From: UMGS1696 sp964463375
GTDB lineage: Bacteria; Bacillota; Clostridia; Oscillospirales; CAG-272
Direction: 5' to 3'
Assembly (NCBI GenBank): GCA_964463375.1
Contig: CAYXBQ010000006.1
Span: forward strand, 1-64,000
DNA: 64,000 nt
Each line of letters begins with the position of its first letter. The stretch's first letter is position 1. Shown here in pieces: positions 51,029 through 58,896 of this stretch. The notes under the pieces are model-generated. The model worked only from the letters and a program-made list of their open reading frames with translations, was not told the DNA's origin and ran no database searches. The position numbers and the translations under genes are program-made.

Positions 51029-52789
51029 ATGGCATTAGATGCCGGTATGCTTGGCTTTTTGGTCCGGGAGATGAACGAACGTCTTTCCGGCGGGAAAGTC
51101 GATAAAATCTATCAGCCGGGCAAGGAGGAGATCATCCTCGTCCTGCGGGCGGCGGGAGGCGAGCATCGTCTGCTGTTGTCTGCCGGAGCGGCCGGTCCCC
51201 GGATGCACCTGACCCAGATGAAGCCCGAAAACCCCACAACGCCCCCCATGTTCTGCATGATGCTGCGGAAGCATTTCGTGGGCGCACGGTTGGCAGAGGT
51301 GACCCAGCTGGGCTTCGAGCGAGCCGCCCGCCTGACCTTTGATACCCACGACGATCTGGGTTTCCCCACCCAGAAGCACATCATCGCCGAGATCATGGGC
51401 AAGTTCAGCAACATCATCATCACCTCCAAAGAGGACAAGATCATCGGTGTGCTCAAAAGCATCGATTTCACCACCAGCGAAAAACGACAGGTGCTGTCCG
51501 GTATGCAGTACGAGCTGCCGCCGGGACAAAATAAGCTGGACCCCCTGACGGTGGACGAGCGCATCTTCAAGCACCTGGCCGCCGACACCGAGCCGGATCG
51601 ATTGGCAGAAAAATTCATCATGGCAAACTTCTCCGGTATCGCACCATTGGTGGCACGAGAGATCGCCTATCGCGCCTGCGGCAAGTCCGGCGGCACCATG
51701 GCAGACTGCGAACGTGGCCTGACGGAGAACTTCTTTGCCGTCCTGGAGCAGATCCGCACGGGAGACGGCACACCGACCCTGGTACGGGACGAGACCGGCA
51801 AGCCTGCGGAATATAGCTTTTTGCCCCTGACCCAGTACAGTGCCCCCTTCACCACCGAGGAATATCCCAGCTACGGGGCGTTGGTGGATGCCTACTTTGA
51901 CGAGCGGGCCAGGGAAGAACGGCTGCACAAGCGGGCGGGAGACGTGTTCAAGCTGCTGTCCAACGCCGAGACACGGATCACCAAAAAGATCGCCATCCAG
52001 AAGGAGGAGCTTGCCGACTGCGAAGAGGGGGAGACCTACCGGCTGTGGGGAGACCTGCTGACCGCCAACCTCTATCGCCTGAAGCGTGGCATGGACAAGG
52101 TCTCTTTGGAAAACTACTACAGCGAGGACTATGCCCCTGTCGAGATCCCGCTGGACAAACGGCTGACCCCGTCCCAGAACGCACAGGTGTATTATAAGAA
52201 GTACAACAAATCCAAGGCGGCAAAGGTGCATCTGACCGAGCAGCTTGCCAAGGCCGAGGAGGAGCTGGCCTATATCTACACGGTGCTGGATGCCCTGACC
52301 AGAGCGGAGACCGAGCGGGAAATGATGGAGATCCGGGACGAGCTGTACCACGCCGGGTATGCGTCCAAGATGCGCAACTACACCGAAAAGAAAAACAAAG
52401 CCCCGTCCATCCAGCGGTACGAGACCAGCGAGGGCTACACCGTGTACTGCGGCAGAAACAACCTTGCCAACGACCACCTGACCACCCACCTAGCCGACCG
52501 GAACGACTGGTGGTTCCACGTGAAGAACCAGCCCGGCTCCCATGTGGTGCTGTGCTGCAAGGACGGCGAGGACGAACCCACCGAAACAGCCTTCACCGAA
52601 GCGGCCATGATTGCAGCCTACAACTCCAAGGCGGCAGACGGTGTCATGGTGCCGGTGGACTATTTGAAGGTGCGGCAGGTGAAAAAGCCGGCGGGTGCCA
52701 AGCCGGGCTTCGTGGTGTACTACACCAACTGGACCGCCTACGTCACGCCGGATGCAGACAAGGTGAAAGCCATGCTGCGGAAAGGATGA
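51029..52789 (+). CDS. rqcH: Ribosome quality control protein RqcH (Rqc2 homologue)
   Basis: 586 residues. NFACT-N domain at the start (MALDAGMLGFLVREMNERLS), central coiled coil (about 290-440, with KKYNKSKAAKVHLTEQLAKA), and the NFACT-R domain near the end (YCGRNNLANDHLTTHLADRN, DWWFHVKNQPGSHVVL). RqcH binds split 50S subunits with stalled peptidyl-tRNA and adds C-terminal alanine tails. Older annotations call it fibronectin-binding protein. AGGAGG lies 9 bases before the start. Confidence 0.94.
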   Translation: MALDAGMLGFLVREMNERLSGGKVDKIYQPGKEEIILVLRAAGGEHRLLLSAGAAGPRMHLTQMKPENPTTPPMFCMMLRKHFVGARLAEVTQLGFERAARLTFDTHDDLGFPTQKHIIAEIMGKFSNIIITSKEDKIIGVLKSIDFTTSEKRQVLSGMQYELPPGQNKLDPLTVDERIFKHLAADTEPDRLAEKFIMANFSGIAPLVAREIAYRACGKSGGTMADCERGLTENFFAVLEQIRTGDGTPTLVRDETGKPAEYSFLPLTQYSAPFTTEEYPSYGALVDAYFDERAREERLHKRAGDVFKLLSNAETRITKKIAIQKEELADCEEGETYRLWGDLLTANLYRLKRGMDKVSLENYYSEDYAPVEIPLDKRLTPSQNAQVYYKKYNKSKAAKVHLTEQLAKAEEELAYIYTVLDALTRAETEREMMEIRDELYHAGYASKMRNYTEKKNKAPSIQRYETSEGYTVYCGRNNLANDHLTTHLADRNDWWFHVKNQPGSHVVLCCKDGEDEPTETAFTEAAMIAAYNSKAADGVMVPVDYLKVRQVKKPAGAKPGFVVYYTNWTAYVTPDADKVKAMLRKG

Positions 52790-52792
52790 CCC

Positions 52793-53599
52793 ATGCGCTA
52801 CCCCTATGGAAACGAGATCCTCATCGTGGGAGCCAGCTCCGGCATCGGCAAGGAAGCGGCAGCTCTGTTCGAGAACGCCGGATACACCGTGTGGGCAGTG
52901 GCACGCCGGTTCGCCTGTGAGACCGTCGGCAAGTGCCACACCCTGCCCATGGACGTGACAAACGAAGATTCCATCCGCTCTGCCATGGACATGATCCACC
53001 GGGAAGGCGGCGCACCCCGGATCTTTTTGTATTGTGCCGGGTTCGGGATCGCCGGTAGCGTGGAGGACACACCCATCGAAGCGGTACAGCGGCAAATGGA
53101 CACCAATTACTACGGCTTTTTGCGCCTGCTGCCCCACGTGATGCCCACCATGCGGGAGCACCAAAACGGTCTGGTGCTGGCGGTCAGCTCTGTAGCGGGG
53201 CTGGTATCCCTGCCGTTCCAGTCCCAGTACGCCGCCGGGAAATATGCTCTGGAGGCAACGGTACAGGCTCTGCGCAACGAAGCCAAGCCCTATGGGGTAA
53301 AGGCCGCCCTGATCGAGCCGGGTGACACCAAGACCGGCTTCACGGCCTATCGCCAAATGGAGCTGCCGCCGGATTCCGTGTACAAGGATGCCTGCCGGCG
53401 TGCGGTGTCCCGGATGGCAAAGGACGAGCAAAACGGCAAATCCCCCGCAACCGCTGCCAAAGTGGCCCTACGGCTGGCCGGACAAAAAAATCCCTCCCAG
53501 CACAACGTGGTTGGCGCAGACTACAAATGTCTTGCACTGCTGATCAAGCTGTTCCCGGCGGCGGTGGTAGAGCGGGTCATGGGCAAGCTGTATGGCTGA
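52793..53599 (+). CDS. Short-chain dehydrogenase/reductase
   Basis: 268 residues of the classical SDR fold. Cofactor motif VGASSGIGKEAA (about residues 11-22), the substrate serine in AVSSVAGLVSLPFQ and the YAAGKYALE pair Tyr-x-x-x-Lys (about 143-147). It begins 4 bases after rqcH, whose end supplies GAAAGGATG as ribosome binding site. Substrate unknown. The C-terminal LIKLFPAAVVERVMGKLYG resembles membrane-associated SDRs. Confidence 0.88.
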   Translation: MRYPYGNEILIVGASSGIGKEAAALFENAGYTVWAVARRFACETVGKCHTLPMDVTNEDSIRSAMDMIHREGGAPRIFLYCAGFGIAGSVEDTPIEAVQRQMDTNYYGFLRLLPHVMPTMREHQNGLVLAVSSVAGLVSLPFQSQYAAGKYALEATVQALRNEAKPYGVKAALIEPGDTKTGFTAYRQMELPPDSVYKDACRRAVSRMAKDEQNGKSPATAAKVALRLAGQKNPSQHNVVGADYKCLALLIKLFPAAVVERVMGKLYG

Positions 53600-53627
53600 T
53601 CACTTGCAAAGCAAACCTTCATAGACA

Positions 53628-53672
53628 AAAAGAAAACCGCCCGGACATTGGATCCAGACGGTTTTTTGTTAT
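53628..53672. terminator. Bidirectional terminator between the SDR and ackA genes
   Basis: AAAACCGCCCGGA with TCCAGACGGTTTTTT on the plus strand; the minus strand also ends in a T run (TTTTCTTTTTG). Confidence 0.85.
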
Positions 53673-53681
53673 CGTGCAAAA

Positions 53682-54896
53682 TTACTTGCCCAGCTTCTTG
53701 ACGATCTCTTCGGTGTCGGAGGCGATCATCAGCTCTTCGTTGGTGGGCAGAACGTATACCTTTACCTTGGAATCGGGGGTAGACAGCTCTACGGTGTTGG
53801 GCTGGTGGTGGGTCTTGGCGTTCAGCTCACGGTCGATCTTGATACCGAAATATTCCATGTCGGCGCAAGCACGTTCCCGGAGCTCGGGGTTGTTTTCGCC
53901 CATACCGGCGGTCCAAACGATGGCATCCAGACCGTTCATAGCAGCAGCGTAGGAACCGATGTACTTCTTCACCTGGTAAGCCAGGGTGGAAGCAGCCAGA
54001 TAGGCCTTCTTGTCACCCTTCAGGATGGCAGCTTCGATGTCACGGCTGTCGGAGGAGATCTCGGAAATACCCAGGAAACCGCACTTCTTGTTCATGTAGT
54101 TGTCGGCTTCGGCGGGTGTCCAGCCTTCTCTTTCCATTAAGAAGGTCACAACAGCGGGGTCCATGGAGCCGCAGCGGGTGCCCATCAGCACGCCTTCCAG
54201 AGGCGTCAGACCCATAGAGGTGTCCACGCACTTGCCGCCCTTCACAGCGGTGATGGAGGAGCCGTTACCGATGTGGCAGGTGATGATCTTGGTCTCTTCC
54301 AGGGGCTTGTCCAGCAGCTTTGCCATTTCCCGGGAAACGTACCGGTGAGAGGTACCGTGTGCGCCGTAGCGACGGATGGCGTACTTTTCAGCCATTTCGG
54401 TAGAGATACCGTAGGTGTAAGCCTGTTCGGGCATGGTCTGGTGGAAGGCAGTGTCGAATACCAGGACCTGCGGCTTGTCGGGCATAACGGCCTTGCAGCC
54501 CTGGATACCCATGATGTGTGCGCCGGTGTGCAGAGGAGCAAAGTTGCGGCACAGCTCCAGCTTAGCCAGCACTTCGTCGGTCAGCAGCACGGATTCGAAG
54601 AAGTAAGGGCCGCCATGCACCACACGGTGACCGATGGCTTCGATCTCATCCATGCTGGCGATCACGCCGGTTTCGGGGTCGGTCAGATACTTGATAACGA
54701 TCTCGGTGGCCACAGCGTGGTCGGGCATGGGGATCTCCACCTTCAGCTTTTCGCCGTCCTCACCCTTGCGGTGCTCCAGACGACCGTCGATCCCGATGCG
54801 TTCGCAGATACCCTTTGCCAGCACAGACTCGGTGGCGGTATCGAAGAGCTGATACTTCAGGGAAGAAGACCCTGCATTGACAACAAGAACTTTCAT
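53682..54896 (-). CDS. ackA: Acetate kinase
   Basis: 404 residues, full length. It interconverts acetyl phosphate and acetate with ADP/ATP, the last step of acetate fermentation. Conserved segments are VVNAGSSSLKYQLFD (about residues 4-18), FDTAFHQTMP (about 147-156), RYGAHGTSHRYV, GNGSSITA and LGISEISSDSRDIE. GGAGG precedes the start. pta is not adjacent. Divergent from tmcAL across overlapping promoters. Confidence 0.97.
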   Translation of the reverse strand: MKVLVVNAGSSSLKYQLFDTATESVLAKGICERIGIDGRLEHRKGEDGEKLKVEIPMPDHAVATEIVIKYLTDPETGVIASMDEIEAIGHRVVHGGPYFFESVLLTDEVLAKLELCRNFAPLHTGAHIMGIQGCKAVMPDKPQVLVFDTAFHQTMPEQAYTYGISTEMAEKYAIRRYGAHGTSHRYVSREMAKLLDKPLEETKIITCHIGNGSSITAVKGGKCVDTSMGLTPLEGVLMGTRCGSMDPAVVTFLMEREGWTPAEADNYMNKKCGFLGISEISSDSRDIEAAILKGDKKAYLAASTLAYQVKKYIGSYAAAMNGLDAIVWTAGMGENNPELRERACADMEYFGIKIDRELNAKTHHQPNTVELSTPDSKVKVYVLPTNEELMIASDTEEIVKKLGK

Positions 54897-54935
54897 TGTT
54901 ACATATCCTCCATTTGGTTTTCAGAAAAAATGTAT

Positions 54936-54964
54936 TTGACAAAACATGGCATAGCATATATAAT
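54936..54964 (+). promoter_or_regulatory. Promoter of tmcAL (overlaps the ackA promoter)
   Basis: TTGACA (54936-54941), 17 bp, TATAAT (54959-54964). The centre TATATAATTATATA is palindromic, so the two polymerases cannot bind at the same time. Confidence 0.8.
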
Positions 54965-54991
54965 TATATAGGATTTCGCACGCATTTACAA
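54963..54991 (-). promoter_or_regulatory. Promoter of ackA (overlaps the tmcAL promoter)
   Basis: TTGTAA (54986-54991), 17 bp, TATAAT (54963-54968) on the minus strand. Its -10 shares two base pairs with the -10 of the opposite promoter. Confidence 0.75.
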
Positions 54992-55025
54992 GAAGTTTTT
55001 GAAGATTCAGAGGAAGAGACAAAAA

Positions 55026-56168
55026 ATGAGCAAAAATACCGCCATCATTTGTGAAACGAACCCATTCCACCGGGGCCACAAGTACCTGTTTGACACGGTA
55101 CGGGCGCAAAACGACGGCATATGCATCGCCATCCTGAGCGGCAGCTTTGTCCAGCGGGGACTGCCGGCTGTGCTTGACAAATATAAAAGAGCCGCCATAC
55201 TGCTGGAAAACGGCGCCGATCTGGTGGTGGAGCTGCCGTACCCCTGGTGCATTGGTGGGGGAGAGGCCTTTGCCGCCGGTGGGGTCGCCGTGGCATCGGG
55301 ACTGTTGGCAGACGTGCTGTCCTTCGGCAGTGAATCCGGAGACATGGGTATGCTGACCACTGCCGCCGCCTGGCTGGACACACCGGCGTGTGCGGAACAA
55401 ATGCGGCAGATCGAGGCAGCGGAACCGGGCATCGGTGCGGCTGTCCTGCACGAACGACTGCTGGAAGCCCACGGCATCGCCCTGTCCCCCAACGATAAGC
55501 TAGCGGTGTGGTACCTGCGGCAGATCACGGCCCAGCACAGCGCACTCTGCCCCCAGGCGATCCACCGCACGCCCCACACGGACAGGGTGATCAGCGCAAG
55601 CAAGATCCGGCAGCTGCTACTGGCAGGAGAAGACATCACGCCCTACGTACCGGAAGGTGTGGCAGAACTGTACAAATTCGAGACCTTCACGGATACAAAG
55701 CGGTTTTGCGACATCGCATGGCTGTACTACCGGCAGTTTGCCACGGAAGCTGTCCTACAAGGGGACAAAAGCGGCCTGACCCGGCGACTGCAAAAGGTGG
55801 CACAGGACAGCGAAAGTGGGGAAGATTTTTTCCAAAAAGCCGCCACCAAAAAGTACACCGATGCAAGGCTCCGGCGCACGGCACTGCTCGCCATGACCGA
55901 CACCCCCTCGCCGGACACCATCGGCCTGCCCCGGTACACCATCCTATTGGGCATGAACGAACGGGGACAAGCCTACCTGCATACCCTGCGGAAAACAGCC
56001 GGGATCGCCATCCTCACCAAGCCCGCCCATGAGAAAAAGCTGCCGCCGGATGCAAACGTGCAGTACCAGTGGCAGCAGCGGGCGGATCGTCTCTATACCC
56101 TATGCCATACGCCGGTGGAAGCAGGGGATACCTACCTCCGGCGCAGTCCCGTCATGCTTCCCCTGTAA
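55026..56168 (+). CDS. tmcAL: tRNA(Met) cytidine acetate ligase
   Basis: 380 residues (formerly YlbM). It activates acetate with ATP and makes N4-acetylcytidine at the wobble position of elongator tRNA-Met. The nucleotidyltransferase motif is NPFHRGHKYLFD (about 13-24), with the ISASKIRQLLLAG motif near 180. GAGGAAGAG 7-15 bases upstream supports the start at 55026; an ATG at 54999 is too close to the promoter. Its substrate, acetate, is the product of the divergent ackA. The 3' end overlaps the next gene, on the other strand, by 17 bases. Confidence 0.93.
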   Translation: MSKNTAIICETNPFHRGHKYLFDTVRAQNDGICIAILSGSFVQRGLPAVLDKYKRAAILLENGADLVVELPYPWCIGGGEAFAAGGVAVASGLLADVLSFGSESGDMGMLTTAAAWLDTPACAEQMRQIEAAEPGIGAAVLHERLLEAHGIALSPNDKLAVWYLRQITAQHSALCPQAIHRTPHTDRVISASKIRQLLLAGEDITPYVPEGVAELYKFETFTDTKRFCDIAWLYYRQFATEAVLQGDKSGLTRRLQKVAQDSESGEDFFQKAATKKYTDARLRRTALLAMTDTPSPDTIGLPRYTILLGMNERGQAYLHTLRKTAGIAILTKPAHEKKLPPDANVQYQWQQRADRLYTLCHTPVEAGDTYLRRSPVMLPL

Positions 56169-56709
56169 GGGTCACGGCGGTGTAGTCGTGTTCCACAGCG
56201 GGCAGGAACTTTTCCACAAGATCCGTCATGGACAGCCGGATGCTGGCGGTATTGACGCAGGGATGACAGCCGATCGTGTCGGTTTTCAACAGATCGGTAT
56301 CGATGAGCAGACGAACATGGCGGTCCCGGTCGTTCATCAGTCCCATGACGCTGACCGCACCGGGGGTGATGTCGAGATACGCCTCCATGGCATCCCCATC
56401 CGCAAAGGAGAGCCGAGATACCCCCAGCTGACCGGACAGCTCTTTGGTCTTAAAGGGTTTGTCGCCGGGGATCAGCAGGAGATAAAAGTCGGTCTTCTGC
56501 CGGTTGCAGAGAAACAGATTCTTGCACATGGTCACGCCCAGTGTCGCATCCACAATGGCGCAGTCCTCCATGGTGGCCGCCGCCTCATGCTCCACTCTGC
56601 CGTACTCGATCCCCAGTGCATCCAGAAAATCGTAGACACGGACCTCTTTGTCCAGCCGACCCTCCAAAGCCGCCGGACGACCGGTCTCTAATGCTGTATT
56701 TAGCTTCAT
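56152..56709 (-). CDS. Prolyl-tRNA editing protein, ProX/PrdX type
   Basis: 185 residues of the YbaK/ProX superfamily that hydrolyses mischarged Ala-tRNA(Pro). Landmarks are VEHEAAATMEDCAIVDA near 38-54, CKNLFLCNRQKTDFYLLLIP with the invariant lysine, and the later DLLKTDTIGCHPCVNTAS. It overlaps the 3' end of tmcAL by 17 bases. GAGGGTG precedes the start; the promoter lies in the end of the upstream minus-strand gene. Confidence 0.88.
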   Translation of the reverse strand: MKLNTALETGRPAALEGRLDKEVRVYDFLDALGIEYGRVEHEAAATMEDCAIVDATLGVTMCKNLFLCNRQKTDFYLLLIPGDKPFKTKELSGQLGVSRLSFADGDAMEAYLDITPGAVSVMGLMNDRDRHVRLLIDTDLLKTDTIGCHPCVNTASIRLSMTDLVEKFLPAVEHDYTAVTLTGEA

Positions 56710-56742
56710 AAAATCACCCTCACATAGTAAGATCTCCCACCT

Positions 56743-56771
56743 ATTATAGCAGAATTTACGCCGGAATGCAA
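56743..56771 (-). promoter_or_regulatory. Promoter of the ProX-type gene
   Basis: TTGCAT (56766-56771), 17 bp, TATAAT (56743-56748) on the minus strand. The -35 is inside the 3' end of the preceding gene. Confidence 0.78.
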
Positions 56772-57331
56772 GGGCGTGGCAGCAGAATGTTGTCGGAAAC
56801 GGGACACAGCATTTCCATAAGCTCCCCCGCTTGACCGGTGTAGAGTACCTGCACCCCGGGGAGAAAGGCGTAGTCCATGGGCTGCATCAACGAAGGCACC
56901 TTGGGCAGCAGAGCAGCACCGCTTTTGTCGAGCAGCTCTCCCACAAATTCAGAGCAGAAATACCGTCTGCGCCGTTCGTACCGGATGCCCACACCGCACA
57001 GGAGCGCACCTAAGAGGTTGTAGCGGTAGTATTTCTGGGAGGCAACCATCTGCCCCAGCCGGATCTCCAACCGCCGGTACGCCGCTTCTGTGACCTCTAA
57101 GGACAATAGCGCACAGCGTGTGTGGGGGAAGACACGCAGAAACCCGCTCTCCGCCGACTCCTGCACCAGCCCTGCGGGAAAGGGAATATAGGGATTCTTG
57201 CGTCCAAAGCTGTAGTAGCACGTGCCGTCCAGCGATAGAGCCACATGGGTGTAGGGGGCAGTGGTCAGCAGCCGGATAGACCGGGAGAACAGCGTACGAG
57301 AGCAGGTCAGCAGAAGATATATGGTTTTCAT
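56756..57331 (-). CDS. Permuted papain-like (NlpC/P60 superfamily) protein
   Basis: 191 residues. The order of residues is that of circularly permuted NlpC/P60 proteins (YiiX/YaeF kind): a histidine first in APYTHVALSLDG (about residues 25-36) and the nucleophile-like cysteine late in RYFCSEFVGELLD (about 124-136). No signal peptide, so it is probably cytoplasmic or membrane-associated. Relatives are amidases or acyltransferases; the substrate here is unknown. GAAAGGAAAA precedes the ATG. Confidence 0.75.
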   Translation of the reverse strand: MKTIYLLLTCSRTLFSRSIRLLTTAPYTHVALSLDGTCYYSFGRKNPYIPFPAGLVQESAESGFLRVFPHTRCALLSLEVTEAAYRRLEIRLGQMVASQKYYRYNLLGALLCGVGIRYERRRRYFCSEFVGELLDKSGAALLPKVPSLMQPMDYAFLPGVQVLYTGQAGELMEMLCPVSDNILLPRPCIPA

Positions 57332-57359
57332 GAGAAGGTTTTCCTTTCGATGCAGCTTG

Positions 57360-57415
57360 AACTTTGTTGACGTATAGCAACTTTGTTGACGTATAGCAAC
57401 CTTGTTGTCTATAGT
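57360..57415. repeat. Tandem 19-bp repeats upstream of the papain-like gene
   Basis: AACTTTGTTGACGTATAGC at 57360-57378 and 57379-57397, then a diverged third unit (AACCTTGTTGTCTATAG). The spacing of 19 bp and the place 30-85 bases before the start suggest operator sites. No convincing promoter is visible around them. Confidence 0.8.
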
Positions 57416-57529
57416 ATACCACAGGAACCTTAAAATACCAGGTGGAGATAGATTAAGGTTTTCTTAAGGTTTGTGAAAACAGATGAGAAAATAGGTGAGA
57501 TCGTGAGGATCGATGTAACCATATTTTGT

Positions 57530-57557
57530 AGGGAACGGTCTTGACCGTTCCGTGCGG
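57530..57557. repeat. Family C palindrome, left of the gap
   Basis: GGGAACGGTCTTGACCGTTC then CGTGCGG. Confidence 0.9.
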
Positions 57558-57657
57558 NNNNNNNNNNNNNNNNNNNNNNNNNNNNNNNNNNNNNNNNNNN
57601 NNNNNNNNNNNNNNNNNNNNNNNNNNNNNNNNNNNNNNNNNNNNNNNNNNNNNNNNN
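57558..57657. other. Assembly gap (100 N)
   Basis: Exactly 100 N. The last 14 bases before the gap (ACCGTTCCGTGCGG) recur right after it at 57658-57671. Both flanks are family C. Confidence 0.98.
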
Positions 57658-57716
57658 ACCGTTCCGTGCGGGCATGCGTAATGTGAAAAAACGCCGGGGA
57701 AATTTGCGTAAGAGGG

Positions 57717-57745
57717 TTGCAATCTGGTGCAGGATTTGGTATAAT
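57717..57745 (+). promoter_or_regulatory. Promoter of cysK
   Basis: TTGCAA (57717-57722), 17 bp, TATAAT (57740-57745). Confidence 0.8.
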
Positions 57746-57769
57746 ATCCCGGAGACGAGGTGAGTTACA

Positions 57770-58699
57770 TTGATTTATAATACAATACTGGATGCACTGG
57801 GGAATACGCCTATGATCCGGCTGACACATATGGCCGATCCGGACGGTGCAGAGATCTTAGTGAAATTTGAAGGACTGAACGTTGGCGGGTCCATCAAGAC
57901 ACGAACGGCGTATAACATGATCCGGGCGGCCGAGGAAGAAGGCAGGATCGGACCCGATACCATCATCGTAGAGCCCACCAGCGGCAACCAGGGCATAGGA
58001 CTGGCTCTGGTGGGCGCCGTGCGTGGGTATAAGACCATCATCATTATGCCCGACTCCGTCAGCGAAGAACGCCGCAAGCTGGTGAAGCACTACGGTGCAG
58101 AGGTGGTCCTCATCCACGACGACGGCAATATCGGTGCCTGCATCGAGGAATGCCTGGCCACCGCTCTCCGTATGCAAAAGGAAGACAAACGTGTGTTCGT
58201 GCCCCAGCAGTTCGAGAATCCCAATAACGTGGCCGTACAGCGGGACGTGACCGGTCGGGAGATCTTAGACCAGGTGGGTGCACCCATCCACGGCTTCTGC
58301 TCCGGCATCGGTACCGGCGGCACCATCACCGGCATCGGCGAGACCTTGAAGAACGCAAACCCCGATATGGAGATCTGGGCGGTGGAACCCGAACACGCTG
58401 CCATCCTCTCCGGCGGCTCCATCGGCACCCATATCCAAATGGGCATCGGCGACGGCATCATCCCCGCCATCCTGAACCAGCGCATCATCGACGATATCTG
58501 CATCATCAAGGACGAGGAAGCCATCGAGACCTCCCGCCGTCTGGCATCCGAGGAGGGCATCATGTGCGGCATCTCCAGCGGTACCAACGTGGCCGCCGCT
58601 ATCCAGCTTGCCAAAAAGCTGGGCAAGGGCAAAACCGTCGTCACCATTCTCCCCGATACCGCCGAACGCTATTTCTCGACACCGCTGTTCGATGAATGA
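57770..58699 (+). CDS. cysK: Cysteine synthase (O-acetylserine sulfhydrylase)
   Basis: 309 residues of the PLP beta-replacement family. LGNTPMIRL near the start, the PLP lysine in GGSIKTRTAY (about residue 43), substrate loop PTSGNQGIGLA (about 69-79), phosphate-binding GIGTGGTITG (about 177-186) and the C-terminal PDTAERYFST. It makes cysteine from O-acetylserine and sulfide. It starts with TTG after GAGGTGA; this gives the expected MIYNTILDALGNTP. No T-box is visible between promoter and gene. Confidence 0.95.
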   Translation: MIYNTILDALGNTPMIRLTHMADPDGAEILVKFEGLNVGGSIKTRTAYNMIRAAEEEGRIGPDTIIVEPTSGNQGIGLALVGAVRGYKTIIIMPDSVSEERRKLVKHYGAEVVLIHDDGNIGACIEECLATALRMQKEDKRVFVPQQFENPNNVAVQRDVTGREILDQVGAPIHGFCSGIGTGGTITGIGETLKNANPDMEIWAVEPEHAAILSGGSIGTHIQMGIGDGIIPAILNQRIIDDICIIKDEEAIETSRRLASEEGIMCGISSGTNVAAAIQLAKKLGKGKTVVTILPDTAERYFSTPLFDE

Positions 58700-58751
58700 C
58701 TCGTTGAGTCCCTCATTCTATGCGTAAACCGCATTCGCTGTAACGAAAATA

Positions 58752-58800
58752 GAACCACAAAATCTCCTCTGGCGTGTGTACCCAAAGGAGTTTTTGTTCT
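58752..58800 (+). terminator. Terminator of cysK
   Basis: CAAAATCTCCTCT with CAAAGGAGTTTTTG around a 12-base loop, one bulge. Confidence 0.7.
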
Positions 58801-58816
58801 GCACACCGAAAAAGGA

Positions 58817-58845
58817 TTGCAGAATGACCCGAAATATGGTATAAT
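58817..58845 (+). promoter_or_regulatory. Promoter of the pRiA4b-like gene and LysR regulator
   Basis: TTGCAG (58817-58822), 17 bp, TATAAT (58840-58845). Confidence 0.78.
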
Positions 58846-58896
58846 AGTACCGGAAGAATAATTTGTTAGAAAGCATTGAAGGAAGAAAAAAGAACT

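Noticed and set aside
58690..58760. Possible tRNA-like fold after cysK
   Set aside because: No acceptor stem or T-loop sequence could be drawn; the stretch is better explained by the terminator region.
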